From NCBI RefSeq assembly GCF_016894245.1, contig NZ_CP069792.1:2170001-2234000 (forward strand): a stretch of DNA of 64,000 nt, written 5' to 3'. Each line of letters starts with the position of its first letter. Positions within the stretch are counted from its first letter, which is position 1. The position numbers were made by a program, and so were the translations under genes. The notes under the pieces were generated by a model. That model had not been told where the DNA came from. It saw only the letters and a program-made list of their open reading frames with translations, and ran no database searches. Below, in pieces: positions 38,708 through 46,339 of the stretch. This DNA comes from Corynebacterium kroppenstedtii (GTDB taxonomy: Bacteria; Actinomycetota; Actinomycetes; Mycobacteriales; Mycobacteriaceae).

Positions 38708-39232
38708 CTACTTCTTCCCTTTTCGGCGCACAGGACCGAGAACCATAGTCATATTGCGACCATCTTGCTTAGGCCGAGATTCAACGACGCCGGCATCGGC
38801 GACGTCATCAGCCAAGCGCTCGAGCAACCGGAAACCTAATTCCGGACGAGACTGCTCACGACCACGGAACATGATTGTGACCTTAACCTTGGAGCCTTTC
38901 TCCAAGAACCGGACAACATTGCCCTTCTTAGTCTCATAATCATGATCGTCGATCTTGGGCCGGAACTTTTGCTCCTTGACGACGGTCTGCTGCTGGTTGC
39001 GGCGAGATTCGCGAGCCTTTTGTGCCTGCTCGTACTTGTACTTGCCGTAATCCATAATCTTGGCCACAGGCGGTTTTGCACGTGGCGCAACCTCAACAAG
39101 ATCAAGATCGGCGTCATAGGCGAGCTTGCGAGCATCGTCGGTACGCACGATTCCAACTTGTTCGCCACTAGGGCCAACGAGTCGAACTTCGGGGACACGA
39201 ATTCGCTCATTGATGCGAGCTTCAGCGCTGAT
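38708..39232 (-). CDS. infC: Translation initiation factor IF-3, probable AUC start
   Basis: IF-3 binds the 30S subunit and rejects non-canonical start codons. The protein [20 protein letters not shown], then [20 protein letters not shown] and the C-terminal domain [19 protein letters not shown], matches the family along its full length. The best start is the ATC at 39230-39232: GAGGAG lies exactly six bases upstream, and homologous proteins begin at this residue. The in-frame GTG (39277) and ATG (39259) further up have no ribosome site and would add residues foreign to the family. AUC as initiator would allow IF-3 to limit its own synthesis, as the AUU start does in E. coli. The length is 174 residues plus stop. 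Confidence 0.95.
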   Translation of the reverse strand: MSAEARINERIRVPEVRLVGPSGEQVGIVRTDDARKLAYDADLDLVEVAPRAKPPVAKIMDYGKYKYEQAQKARESRRNQQQTVVKEQKFRPKIDDHDYETKKGNVVRFLEKGSKVKVTIMFRGREQSRPELGFRLLERLADDVADAGVVESRPKQDGRNMTMVLGPVRRKGKK

Positions 39233-39388
39233 GTGAGACTCCTCAATAGGGATGAACATTGACTGGTCTGGCCGCACTGACGTGCTACAAGCGCTGGATC
39301 AACCTTGAACCGGACTCACAGGCGCTTTCACGCGTGCGTATAACACACAGGTGCCAACACCCGAGGAGTAGGCTCCCTTGCTGCGCCA

Positions 39389-39432
39389 TAAAAGAATCCC
39401 CGCTTTACAGATCCACTCTGTAAGACGGGGAT
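39389..39432 (-). terminator. Intrinsic terminator/attenuator in the infC leader
   Basis: On the minus strand ATCCCCG-TC-TTACAG pairs with CTGTAA-AG-CGGGGAT around a 7-base loop, followed by TCTTTTATGG. It could end transcripts from the upstream cystathionine gamma-synthase gene, but the promoter-like site lies before it, so it may also act as an infC attenuator. Confidence 0.75.
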
Positions 39433-39584
39433 GCCACCAAGGCCCAACATCTAAGCTTTAAGCGTAAGCCAAAACTAGTGGGTAACCTTCTACCAGAGTC
39501 CAACCTTTTGGCGGTCACGTGGTGGGAGCATCCTCCGCTTGTAGCCCGCGTGGATTTTCACCACGTCGGACGGTCGTGTAGATC

Positions 39585-39614
39585 ACGATAGCAGGGTCGT
39601 GGGATTACTACCAA
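39585..39614 (-). promoter_or_regulatory. Candidate infC promoter
   Basis: TTGGTA (39609-39614) and TATCGT (39585-39590, preceded by TGC as in an extended -10) are 18 bases apart on the minus strand. Transcription would start near 39578, giving an infC leader of about 345 nt. It lies just after the end of the cystathionine gamma-synthase gene. Confidence 0.4.
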
Positions 39615-39677
39615 ATCTTTGGTTAAGCGCTCCCGTTTACGCGCCTATTGAAGGTGCGCTATTGCCAGGCGTGATAA

Positions 39678-40841
39678 CTAGTCAAGGGCCTGCAATAGGT
39701 CGGCGATAAGGTCTTCGGCAGATTCCAGGCCAACCGAAAGCCGTACCAAGTCATCAGGGACTTCCAAGACCGACCCCGCTGTCGACGCATGGGTCATGGC
39801 TGCTGGATGTTCGATCAGTGATTCAACTCCACCGAGCGATTCAGCAAGGGTAAACACTGATGTGTTCTTGCATAGACGCTGTGCCGCATCGTGGTCAGCA
39901 AGTCGAAGAGAGACCATGCCCCCAAAATTGGACATTTGAGCTGTCGCAACCGTGTACCCGGGGTGGCTCTCCAGCCCTGGGTAAATGACCTCTTTAACCG
40001 CTGGATGATCAACTAATCGGTTAGCTATGGCCTGGGCATTCGTACTGTGTCGCTCCATCCGGACTGGCAGACTCCTCAGCCCACGCAGAGTAAGGAATGA
40101 GTCGAAGGGCCCGGCAATCGCACCGGCAGAATTCTGCAAGAAAGCAACCTCATCATCGACTGCTTGGTCAGCCGTCACTACTGCTCCGCCTACCACATCA
40201 GAGTGCCCACCAATGTATTTCGTGGTCGAATGGACGACGATGTCCGCGCCGAGCGATAACGGTTGCTGCAAAGCTGGAGTAGCAAATGTATTGTCCACCG
40301 CTAAGCGAGCATTCACGCTGTGCGAAATTTTAGCCAAAGCAGGGATATCCGCAATAGTCAACAATGGATTGGTTGGGGACTCAGCCCAAACCAGCCGCGT
40401 TCGATCAGTGAGCGCGGATTGCACTTCGTCGAGATCGTTAATTGCCACCGGCGTGTAATCGATCCCCCACTTCGCAAAAATCTTGTCAATGAGTCGGAAA
40501 GTTCCGCCATATGCGTCATTGGGGATGATGATGTGGTCGCCGGGTTTGAGCATGGCCCGTAAAACTGCATCACTAGCCGCCATTCCTGAGCCGAAAGCAC
40601 GCCCATACTTGCCCCGCTCTAGCTCAGCAATTGCTTTTTCCAACGCAGTGCGGGTTGGGTTTCCCGTCCTGGAGTACTCGTAACCACCGCGCAGTCCACC
40701 GACCCCGTCTTGAGCATAAGTAGATGTTGCATAAATTGGTGGGTTAACTGCTCCAGTTGCAGCCTCCGGTGTCCACCCTGCGTGAACGGCAGACGTCTCC
40801 AATCCTCGGTCTCGAGCGTCTCCGTTTTCTATTTCACTCAT
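39678..40841 (-). CDS. metB: Cystathionine gamma-synthase
   Basis: A Cys/Met-metabolism PLP enzyme that joins O-acyl-homoserine and cysteine to cystathionine. The 387-residue protein has ETSAVHAGWTPEAATGAVNP at the start, YEYSRTGNPTRTALE, and the PLP lysine in VVHSTTKYIGGHSDVVGG near residue 210. The start ATG has AAAGGG five bases upstream. It follows the cystathionine beta-synthase gene by 129 bp, the same pairing as Rv1077/Rv1079. A gamma-lyase activity cannot be excluded from sequence. Confidence 0.9.
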   Translation of the reverse strand: MSEIENGDARDRGLETSAVHAGWTPEAATGAVNPPIYATSTYAQDGVGGLRGGYEYSRTGNPTRTALEKAIAELERGKYGRAFGSGMAASDAVLRAMLKPGDHIIIPNDAYGGTFRLIDKIFAKWGIDYTPVAINDLDEVQSALTDRTRLVWAESPTNPLLTIADIPALAKISHSVNARLAVDNTFATPALQQPLSLGADIVVHSTTKYIGGHSDVVGGAVVTADQAVDDEVAFLQNSAGAIAGPFDSFLTLRGLRSLPVRMERHSTNAQAIANRLVDHPAVKEVIYPGLESHPGYTVATAQMSNFGGMVSLRLADHDAAQRLCKNTSVFTLAESLGGVESLIEHPAAMTHASTAGSVLEVPDDLVRLSVGLESAEDLIADLLQALD

Positions 40842-40970
40842 GTTTGCCCTTTCTCTAGAACATACTGGTTTTATTTTTATCTCTCGCAGTCACTGCCATC
40901 CAGGTCAAAGATGCCGCAACTCACTCAGAGTGGATGATCACTCACCCCGCTAGGCTTCGCTTCTCATGTT

Positions 40971-42350
40971 TTACTTTTTGGCGAAACCAAGTAGGTCTTG
41001 CCGAGTCACCACTCCAACCGGAACGCCATCAGCGAGAACCATCAGCGAATCCGCGCTCTCTAATTGCTTGATAGCCTCAGATGCTCGCTCTTGATCGCCG
41101 ACGAGGGGCATGGGGTCCTCCATCACGGATGAGACCGAATCTGACAACGAATGACCATCCTCGTACACAGCCCGTAGCAAGCCTCTTTCGGTGACAGCGC
41201 CACGACTTTCTCCCACCACGATCGGGGGCTCAGCCGCTAACACTGGCATCTGAGATACATTGAATTCCCGCAAAATATTGACGGCATCACGGATGGTTTC
41301 ATTCGGGTGAGTGTGAACGAAAGCGGGAAGCGATGCTGAATCGTTCTTGCGACGGAGGATGTCGGCTATGGTTGGCTCTTCTTGTTCACGTGGGCGTCCG
41401 GTATCAAAACCATACGAAAGCATCCACTCGTCATTAAAAATCTTGCCTAAGTATCCACGGCCACCATCAGGCAAAAGAACAACAATTTTAGCGTCCGGAT
41501 CCCGTTGAGCGACCTTTATTGCAGCCACAACGGCCATCCCCGACGATCCACCAACTAAAAGACCTTCTTCCCTTGCCAGGCGACGCGTCATTGTAAAAGC
41601 TTCAGCATCAGTCACAGAAATGATCTCATCAGGAAGGTTACGGTCATAGGCGTCAGGCCACATATCCTCACCGACTCCTTCGATGAGATACGGGCGTCCG
41701 GAACCACCCGAATAGACCGAGCCCTCGGGATCAGCACCAATGACTTTGACTGCCCCGTCCGAAACCTCCTTGAGGAAACGCCCGGTGCCCGTAATCGTTC
41801 CACCCGTGCCCACTCCTGCGACGAAGTGAGTAATTTTCCCGTCAGTGTCTCGCCAGATTTCTGGCCCGGTGGATTCATAATGGCTAGCAGGCCCATTTGG
41901 GTTGGAGTACTGATCGGGTTTAAAGGCTCCGGGTGTTTCGGAAACAAGGCGATCTGACACTGAATAATAAGAGTCCGGACTATCGGGCTCCACGGCCGTC
42001 GGGCACACAACGACTTCAGCACCGTAGGCGCGAAGAACATCGATTTTGTCTTTGCCCACTTTGTCAGGGCAGACAAAAATGCACTTGTATCCGCGCTCTT
42101 GGGCAACCATCGCTAAACCGACTCCGGTATTTCCCGACGTCGGTTCGATAATGGTTCCGCCGGGCTTAAGTTTTCCTTCTTTCTCCGCAGCATCGATAAT
42201 CTTTTTCGCTATGCGGTCCTTAGAACTTCCGCCCGGGTTAAGGTATTCAATTTTGGCTGCAACTAAGCCCGCTCCATCCGGAACAACAGACTGCAGCTGC
42301 ACTAAAGGCGTATCACCAACTGCCTCAGTGATATGTTTCAACAGTTTCAT
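40971..42350 (-). CDS. cbs: Cystathionine beta-synthase (PLP domain plus CBS pair)
   Basis: It condenses homocysteine with serine or O-acetylserine in reverse transsulfuration. The PLP lysine is Lys44 in NPGGSSKDRIAKKI; EPTSGNTGVGLAMVAQERGY and AGVGTGGTITGTGRFLKE follow as in the O-acetylserine sulfhydrylase family. Residues 345-459 form two CBS motifs (TIRDAVNILREFNVSQMPVL, ADGVPVGVVTRQDLLGF). The length of 459 matches Rv1077. The ATG has no Shine-Dalgarno, and TATACT ends 7 nt upstream, so the mRNA is probably leaderless. An McbR-like operator lies just above. Confidence 0.92.
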   Translation of the reverse strand: MKLLKHITEAVGDTPLVQLQSVVPDGAGLVAAKIEYLNPGGSSKDRIAKKIIDAAEKEGKLKPGGTIIEPTSGNTGVGLAMVAQERGYKCIFVCPDKVGKDKIDVLRAYGAEVVVCPTAVEPDSPDSYYSVSDRLVSETPGAFKPDQYSNPNGPASHYESTGPEIWRDTDGKITHFVAGVGTGGTITGTGRFLKEVSDGAVKVIGADPEGSVYSGGSGRPYLIEGVGEDMWPDAYDRNLPDEIISVTDAEAFTMTRRLAREEGLLVGGSSGMAVVAAIKVAQRDPDAKIVVLLPDGGRGYLGKIFNDEWMLSYGFDTGRPREQEEPTIADILRRKNDSASLPAFVHTHPNETIRDAVNILREFNVSQMPVLAAEPPIVVGESRGAVTERGLLRAVYEDGHSLSDSVSSVMEDPMPLVGDQERASEAIKQLESADSLMVLADGVPVGVVTRQDLLGFAKK

Positions 42351-42357
42351 GGGATCG

Positions 42358-42363
42358 AGTATA
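42358..42363 (-). promoter_or_regulatory. -10 hexamer of a leaderless cbs transcript
   Basis: TATACT on the minus strand is followed by 7 nt and then the ATG of cbs. Transcription would begin at or next to the A of the start codon. The -35 region is poor (TAACTG at 17 bases) and overlaps the edge of the McbR-like site. Confidence 0.55.
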
Positions 42364-42384
42364 GAAACCCCAATCCCGATCAGT

Positions 42385-42400
42385 TAGACCGACCGGTCTG
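42385..42400. promoter_or_regulatory. Candidate McbR operator upstream of cbs
   Basis: TAGACCGACCGGTCTG fits the C. glutamicum McbR consensus TAGAC-N6-GTCTA, as I recall it, at 9 of 10 fixed positions; the core AGACCG-AC-CGGTCT is a perfect 14-bp inverted repeat. McbR is the TetR-type repressor of methionine and cysteine genes. The site lies 35-50 bp before the cbs start, over the -35 region, between uvrA and cbs. Confidence 0.7.
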
Positions 42401-42420
42401 TAGATCGGATGTACCTGTAA

Positions 42421-45303
42421 TTACTTACTCTTTCCGGGAAGCATATCCGCCAAATATTTCGCAGTATAGGAACCAGTTTCTTCCCGACGGTCCACGAGAT
42501 CTTCGGGCGTTCCTTGATCGACGACACGCCCCCCACCGGCACCGCCCTCTGGCCCCATATCTATAACCCAATCTGCCATCTTGATGACATCTAGATTGTG
42601 CTCGATAACGATAACGGAATTCCCTTTATCAACGAGACCTTGAATCACGAGCATGAGCTTACGAATATCTTCAAAATGCAACCCCGTCGTGGGCTCATCA
42701 AGGATATACATCGTCCGACCACGGGAGCGTTTCTGCAACTCGGAGGCTAATTTAACGCGTTGCGCTTCACCACCGGACAGCGTCGTTGCCGACTGCCCCA
42801 AACGGACATAACCCAAACCGACGTCAACTAAAGTCGCGAGATATCGGTGGATAGAGGTGATCGGTTCAAAAAAGTCGGCAGCCTCAGAAATGGGCATATC
42901 AAGAACTTCGGCGATGTTTTTACCTTTATATTTAACCTCAAGAGTTTCCCTGTTGTATCGCGCACCATGACAGACTTCACACGGAACATACACGTCGGGG
43001 AGGAAATTCATTTCAATCTTGATTGTTCCGTCGCCGCGACATGCTTCGCACCGACCACCTTTAACATTGAACGAAAAACGACCGGCTTTATAGCCGCGCA
43101 CTTTTGCCTCTTGCGTTTCGGCGAAAAGATTACGTATCTTGTCGAACACTCCCGTATACGTCGCAGGATTTGAACGAGGTGTCCGGCCGATTGGACTCTG
43201 ATCAACCTGCACCAACTTGTCCAGCTGCTCCAGGCCCTCGATCCGACGGTGACGACCGGGAACGACGCGGGCACCATTCAAATCTCTCTGCAGTGTCGAT
43301 GCGAGAACGCCATTCACCAAAGACGACTTACCTGACCCTGATACCCCAGTGACAACGGTCAAAACACCGAGCGGGAAAGACACATCGATATTCTTTAGGT
43401 TATTTTCTTTAGCCTCAACGACCGTGATGTGGCGGTCTTGATCAAGATCACGACGCGTATCCGGAACGGCTAAAACCCGCCGACGAGATAAATAGTCACC
43501 CGTTAACGAGTTCTTACACTTCTCGATACCATCCGGGCGGCCTTGATAGACCACTTCCCCACCATATTCACCAGCACGAGGACCAATATCGACCAGCCAA
43601 TCCGCTGTACGAATCGTCTCTTCATCGTGCTCGACAACGATGAGAGTATTCCCCAGATCACGGAGCTGTTCCAGAGTGGCGATTAATCGTTGATTATCGC
43701 GCTGATGGAGGCCAATCGAAGGTTCATCAAGGACGTAGAGCACACCCGCAAGGCCTGAGCCGATCTGCGTCGCTAAACGAATACGTTGAGCTTCTCCACC
43801 TGAAAGGGTTCCAGCCGAACGAGATAGCGAGAGGTACTCCAGTCCGACGTCGAGAAGGAAGGTCAGTCGCGCCTGTACTTCCTTGAGCACCCGGCCGGAA
43901 ATCATTTCCTCGCGAGAGGAGAGCGTTAACGAATTTAAGAACACCGAAGCGTCAGAAATAGATAACTCACCGAGCTCCGCGATGGATAACTCCTGATTGG
44001 TGCCATCCGAAGAGTCTCCAGCAATCTTTACCGAAAGAACCTCGGGCTTTAAACGAGCTCCATGGCACTTCGGGCACGGTACCTCACGCATATATGCCGT
44101 GAACCGCTGTTTTTGCGAATCAGACTCTGCCTGGTCTATCCGCCGATGAAGAAATGGCATGACCCCTTCAAACGGCGCGCTATATTTCCTTACCCTCCGA
44201 TAAGCATTGCGATAACGAATGGAAATCTGATGATTCGATCCATGCATGATCGTCCGCTTCTGGGACGCGGTCAGGTCTTTCCACGGCGTGCTCGGAGATA
44301 CTCCCAACTGCTGGGCTATCGCCTCCACCATTTTTGAATAAAACGTTGAATGGTTACTCACCCACGGTGCGATGGCTTCGACGAGGGGCTTTGTATCGTC
44401 AGGAATCACTAACGATTCATCAACGGTCAGCTTGCTCCCTAACCCATCACATTCGGGACACGCTCCGTATGGCGAGTTGAACGAGAACGTTCTCGGTTCT
44501 AGTTCATCAATGGCTAGTGGATGACCATTCGGGCATGCCATCTTCTCGCTAAAACGTCGGAAACGATAAGGATGATCATCATCTAAGGAGACAAAGTCAA
44601 AGATGACTACTCCATCAGCAAGGTTCAGTGCTGTTTCAACAGAATCTGTTAACCGTTGCTTCTGAGTCGGTTTCACTGACAAGCGGTCAATAACAACTTC
44701 GATATTATGTTTGACCTGTTTTTCCAACTGAGGAACATCGGAAATATGATAAGTCGTTCCATCTACACGAACACGAACATATCCCTGTGCTGAAAGATTC
44801 TCGAATAGATCAACAAACTCCCCTTTTCGTGTTCGCACAACCGGGGCCAAGATTTGGAATCGGAGTCCTTGCTCCATATCCATAATCTGGTCAACAATTT
44901 GCTGCGGTGTCTGGCGCTCAATGACTGCACCACAGGTTGGGCAATGCGGGATGCCAATCCGTGCATAGAGAAGTCGGAGATAATCATAAACCTCGGTGAT
45001 CGTCCCCACCGTTGATCGCGGATTATGGTTCGTTGACTTCTGGTCAATAGAAACAGCCGGTGAGAGACCTTCAATAAAATCGACCGCTGGTTTCTCCATT
45101 TGGCCGAGGAATTGACGGGCATAAGAGCTCAATGACTCGACGTAGCGACGCTGCCCCTCAGCAAAAATCGTATCGAATGCAAGGGATGATTTACCTGACC
45201 CGGATAAACCCGTGAAAACGATGAGTTCGTCTCGGGGTAAATCGATATCAACACCTTTTAAGTTATGTTCACTGGCTCCCCGGACGATCAGTCGATCTGC
45301 CAC
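42421..45303 (-). CDS. uvrA: Excinuclease ABC subunit A
   Basis: Damage-recognition ATPase of nucleotide excision repair. The 960-residue protein has two ABC ATPase modules: Walker [13 protein letters not shown] near residue 32 and [14 protein letters not shown] near 650; signatures [15 protein letters not shown] and [15 protein letters not shown]; Walker B with [14 protein letters not shown] and [14 protein letters not shown]. Zinc modules are CPTCGAVI and the CEAC/CEVC pair near residues 745-775. The GTG start at 45303 has AAGGGA upstream. It is divergent from the metallo-beta-lactamase gene, as with Rv1638/Rv1637c. Confidence 0.98.
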   Translation of the reverse strand: MADRLIVRGASEHNLKGVDIDLPRDELIVFTGLSGSGKSSLAFDTIFAEGQRRYVESLSSYARQFLGQMEKPAVDFIEGLSPAVSIDQKSTNHNPRSTVGTITEVYDYLRLLYARIGIPHCPTCGAVIERQTPQQIVDQIMDMEQGLRFQILAPVVRTRKGEFVDLFENLSAQGYVRVRVDGTTYHISDVPQLEKQVKHNIEVVIDRLSVKPTQKQRLTDSVETALNLADGVVIFDFVSLDDDHPYRFRRFSEKMACPNGHPLAIDELEPRTFSFNSPYGACPECDGLGSKLTVDESLVIPDDTKPLVEAIAPWVSNHSTFYSKMVEAIAQQLGVSPSTPWKDLTASQKRTIMHGSNHQISIRYRNAYRRVRKYSAPFEGVMPFLHRRIDQAESDSQKQRFTAYMREVPCPKCHGARLKPEVLSVKIAGDSSDGTNQELSIAELGELSISDASVFLNSLTLSSREEMISGRVLKEVQARLTFLLDVGLEYLSLSRSAGTLSGGEAQRIRLATQIGSGLAGVLYVLDEPSIGLHQRDNQRLIATLEQLRDLGNTLIVVEHDEETIRTADWLVDIGPRAGEYGGEVVYQGRPDGIEKCKNSLTGDYLSRRRVLAVPDTRRDLDQDRHITVVEAKENNLKNIDVSFPLGVLTVVTGVSGSGKSSLVNGVLASTLQRDLNGARVVPGRHRRIEGLEQLDKLVQVDQSPIGRTPRSNPATYTGVFDKIRNLFAETQEAKVRGYKAGRFSFNVKGGRCEACRGDGTIKIEMNFLPDVYVPCEVCHGARYNRETLEVKYKGKNIAEVLDMPISEAADFFEPITSIHRYLATLVDVGLGYVRLGQSATTLSGGEAQRVKLASELQKRSRGRTMYILDEPTTGLHFEDIRKLMLVIQGLVDKGNSVIVIEHNLDVIKMADWVIDMGPEGGAGGGRVVDQGTPEDLVDRREETGSYTAKYLADMLPGKSK

Positions 45304-45404
45304 AGATTTCCCTTCTTATACCGTTCATAATGGTTTGTGAAACGAATACCGCGCTATTCTACGACCAGAACCGGCCGTCCCGCACACAACGTCACAAAAA
45401 GACC

Positions 45405-45410
45405 TAGGGT
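45405..45410 (+). promoter_or_regulatory. -10 hexamer of a probably leaderless MBL-fold gene
   Basis: TAGGGT ends 6 nt before the ATG at 45417, and no Shine-Dalgarno is present. The -35 region is not recognisable. The same hexamer at nearly the same distance precedes bioA. Confidence 0.45.
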
Positions 45411-45416
45411 GGACGC

Positions 45417-46241
45417 ATGAGCACTTCCAGCAACACTCCACAAAACTCGGAAACGTCACCTGCAAACAACGGTAACGCGGCACCTCGTACCAACGAACGT
45501 ATAGTTTTCGGCTCATACACAGGGCATATTGACGGCCCTCGACAAGTTCAGCGATTGGTATATGAAGCTCCGCCTCAAGTCCATGATGAACGGGAGACCT
45601 CATCCGAGACAAGCGTCGTTTCTATTATTAAAACCTCCGTGGGATCCATGGACAATTCCTGCTATTTCCTAGCAGTAGATGACCAGTCAGTCCTCATTGA
45701 CGCTGCAACTGATGCGCCTTTCCTCCTCGATCTCGCCGATGCCGCGGGCGTGAAAATAACGGACGTTATCACTACGCATTCACATTATGATCACGTCGGA
45801 GCCCTTCAAGAGGTCCTCCAGCAGACCGGGGCACGACATCATGCGTCCGCCGGGGATGCACCTGATTTACCTGTCGATGCTGACCGCGTCGTCAAGGATG
45901 GAGACAAGCTAGACCTCATCAGTGAAAAGCTAGCCGGCCTTCACTTGACCGGCATAACTCTCCATGGTCACACGCGTGAGGGCCTGGCCATAGCCTTTAA
46001 CCCGCAATCTTCGCTCGATGTCAAGGTGCCCGTTCACATTTTCACCGGCGATTCCCTTTTCCCTGGAGGAGTTGGAAAAACGTCGTCATCGGAGGCCTTC
46101 AACCATTTATTAGACGACGTCACCCACAAGCTCTTCGATGTGTATGATGGGTCAACCTGCATCCACCCGGGACATGGGGACGATACGACACTCGGTGCCG
46201 AATATCCTCATCTCGCTGAATGGCGTGAGCGTGGGTGGTGA
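45417..46241 (+). CDS. Metallo-beta-lactamase-fold hydrolase (glyoxalase II-like, Rv1637c type)
   Basis: A binuclear zinc hydrolase of the glyoxalase II/beta-lactamase superfamily. The metal motif THSHYDHVG is at residues 119-127, a further histidine is in LHGHTREGL, the bridging aspartate is in FTGDSLFPGGVGKT, and the last histidine is in IHPGHGDDTTLG. The first 70 residues are a variable Ser/Asn-rich leader. The orientation divergent from uvrA matches mycobacteria. The substrate is unknown; a thioester such as S-lactoyl-mycothiol is possible but unproven. A 15-bp hairpin follows the stop codon. Confidence 0.88.
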   Translation: MSTSSNTPQNSETSPANNGNAAPRTNERIVFGSYTGHIDGPRQVQRLVYEAPPQVHDERETSSETSVVSIIKTSVGSMDNSCYFLAVDDQSVLIDAATDAPFLLDLADAAGVKITDVITTHSHYDHVGALQEVLQQTGARHHASAGDAPDLPVDADRVVKDGDKLDLISEKLAGLHLTGITLHGHTREGLAIAFNPQSSLDVKVPVHIFTGDSLFPGGVGKTSSSEAFNHLLDDVTHKLFDVYDGSTCIHPGHGDDTTLGAEYPHLAEWRERGW

Positions 46242-46248
46242 TCAACGT

Positions 46249-46289
46249 TCTACCCCGTGGGCGAACAGTTCTCACGCCCACGGGGTAGA
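46249..46289 (+). terminator. 15-bp perfect hairpin after the MBL-fold gene
   Basis: TCTACCCCGTGGGCG and CGCCCACGGGGTAGA form a perfect 15-bp stem with an 11-base loop, starting 7 nt after the stop codon. There is no T-run. It is probably a tail-less terminator or an mRNA-stabilising hairpin in the 98-bp gap before the helicase gene. Confidence 0.6.
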
Positions 46290-46339
46290 TCCGGCACAGA
46301 TGATTACTTCGAAAGGCCCCTACGTTTATTGGAGAAAAT

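Larger units (their letters stand above)
39233..39677 (-). ncRNA. Long structured leader of the infC operon
   Basis: A 445-base gap holds no gene but a promoter candidate (39585-39614) and an intrinsic terminator-like hairpin (39389-39432) that lies within the leader, about 160 nt before infC. Upstream in the leader, ACGTGGTG (39517-39524) can pair with CACCACGT (39559-39566), while part of the second arm can instead form a local hairpin CGTGG-attttca-CCACG (39549-39565). Mutually exclusive pairings before a terminator suggest attenuation, perhaps by L20 or IF-3. No Rfam family is recognised. Confidence 0.5.

Noticed and set aside
39481..39530. 13-codon leader peptide (MLPPRDRQKVGLW) in the infC leader
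   Set aside because: Its ATG touches the GGAGG directly with no spacing, and its codons suggest no attenuation logic.
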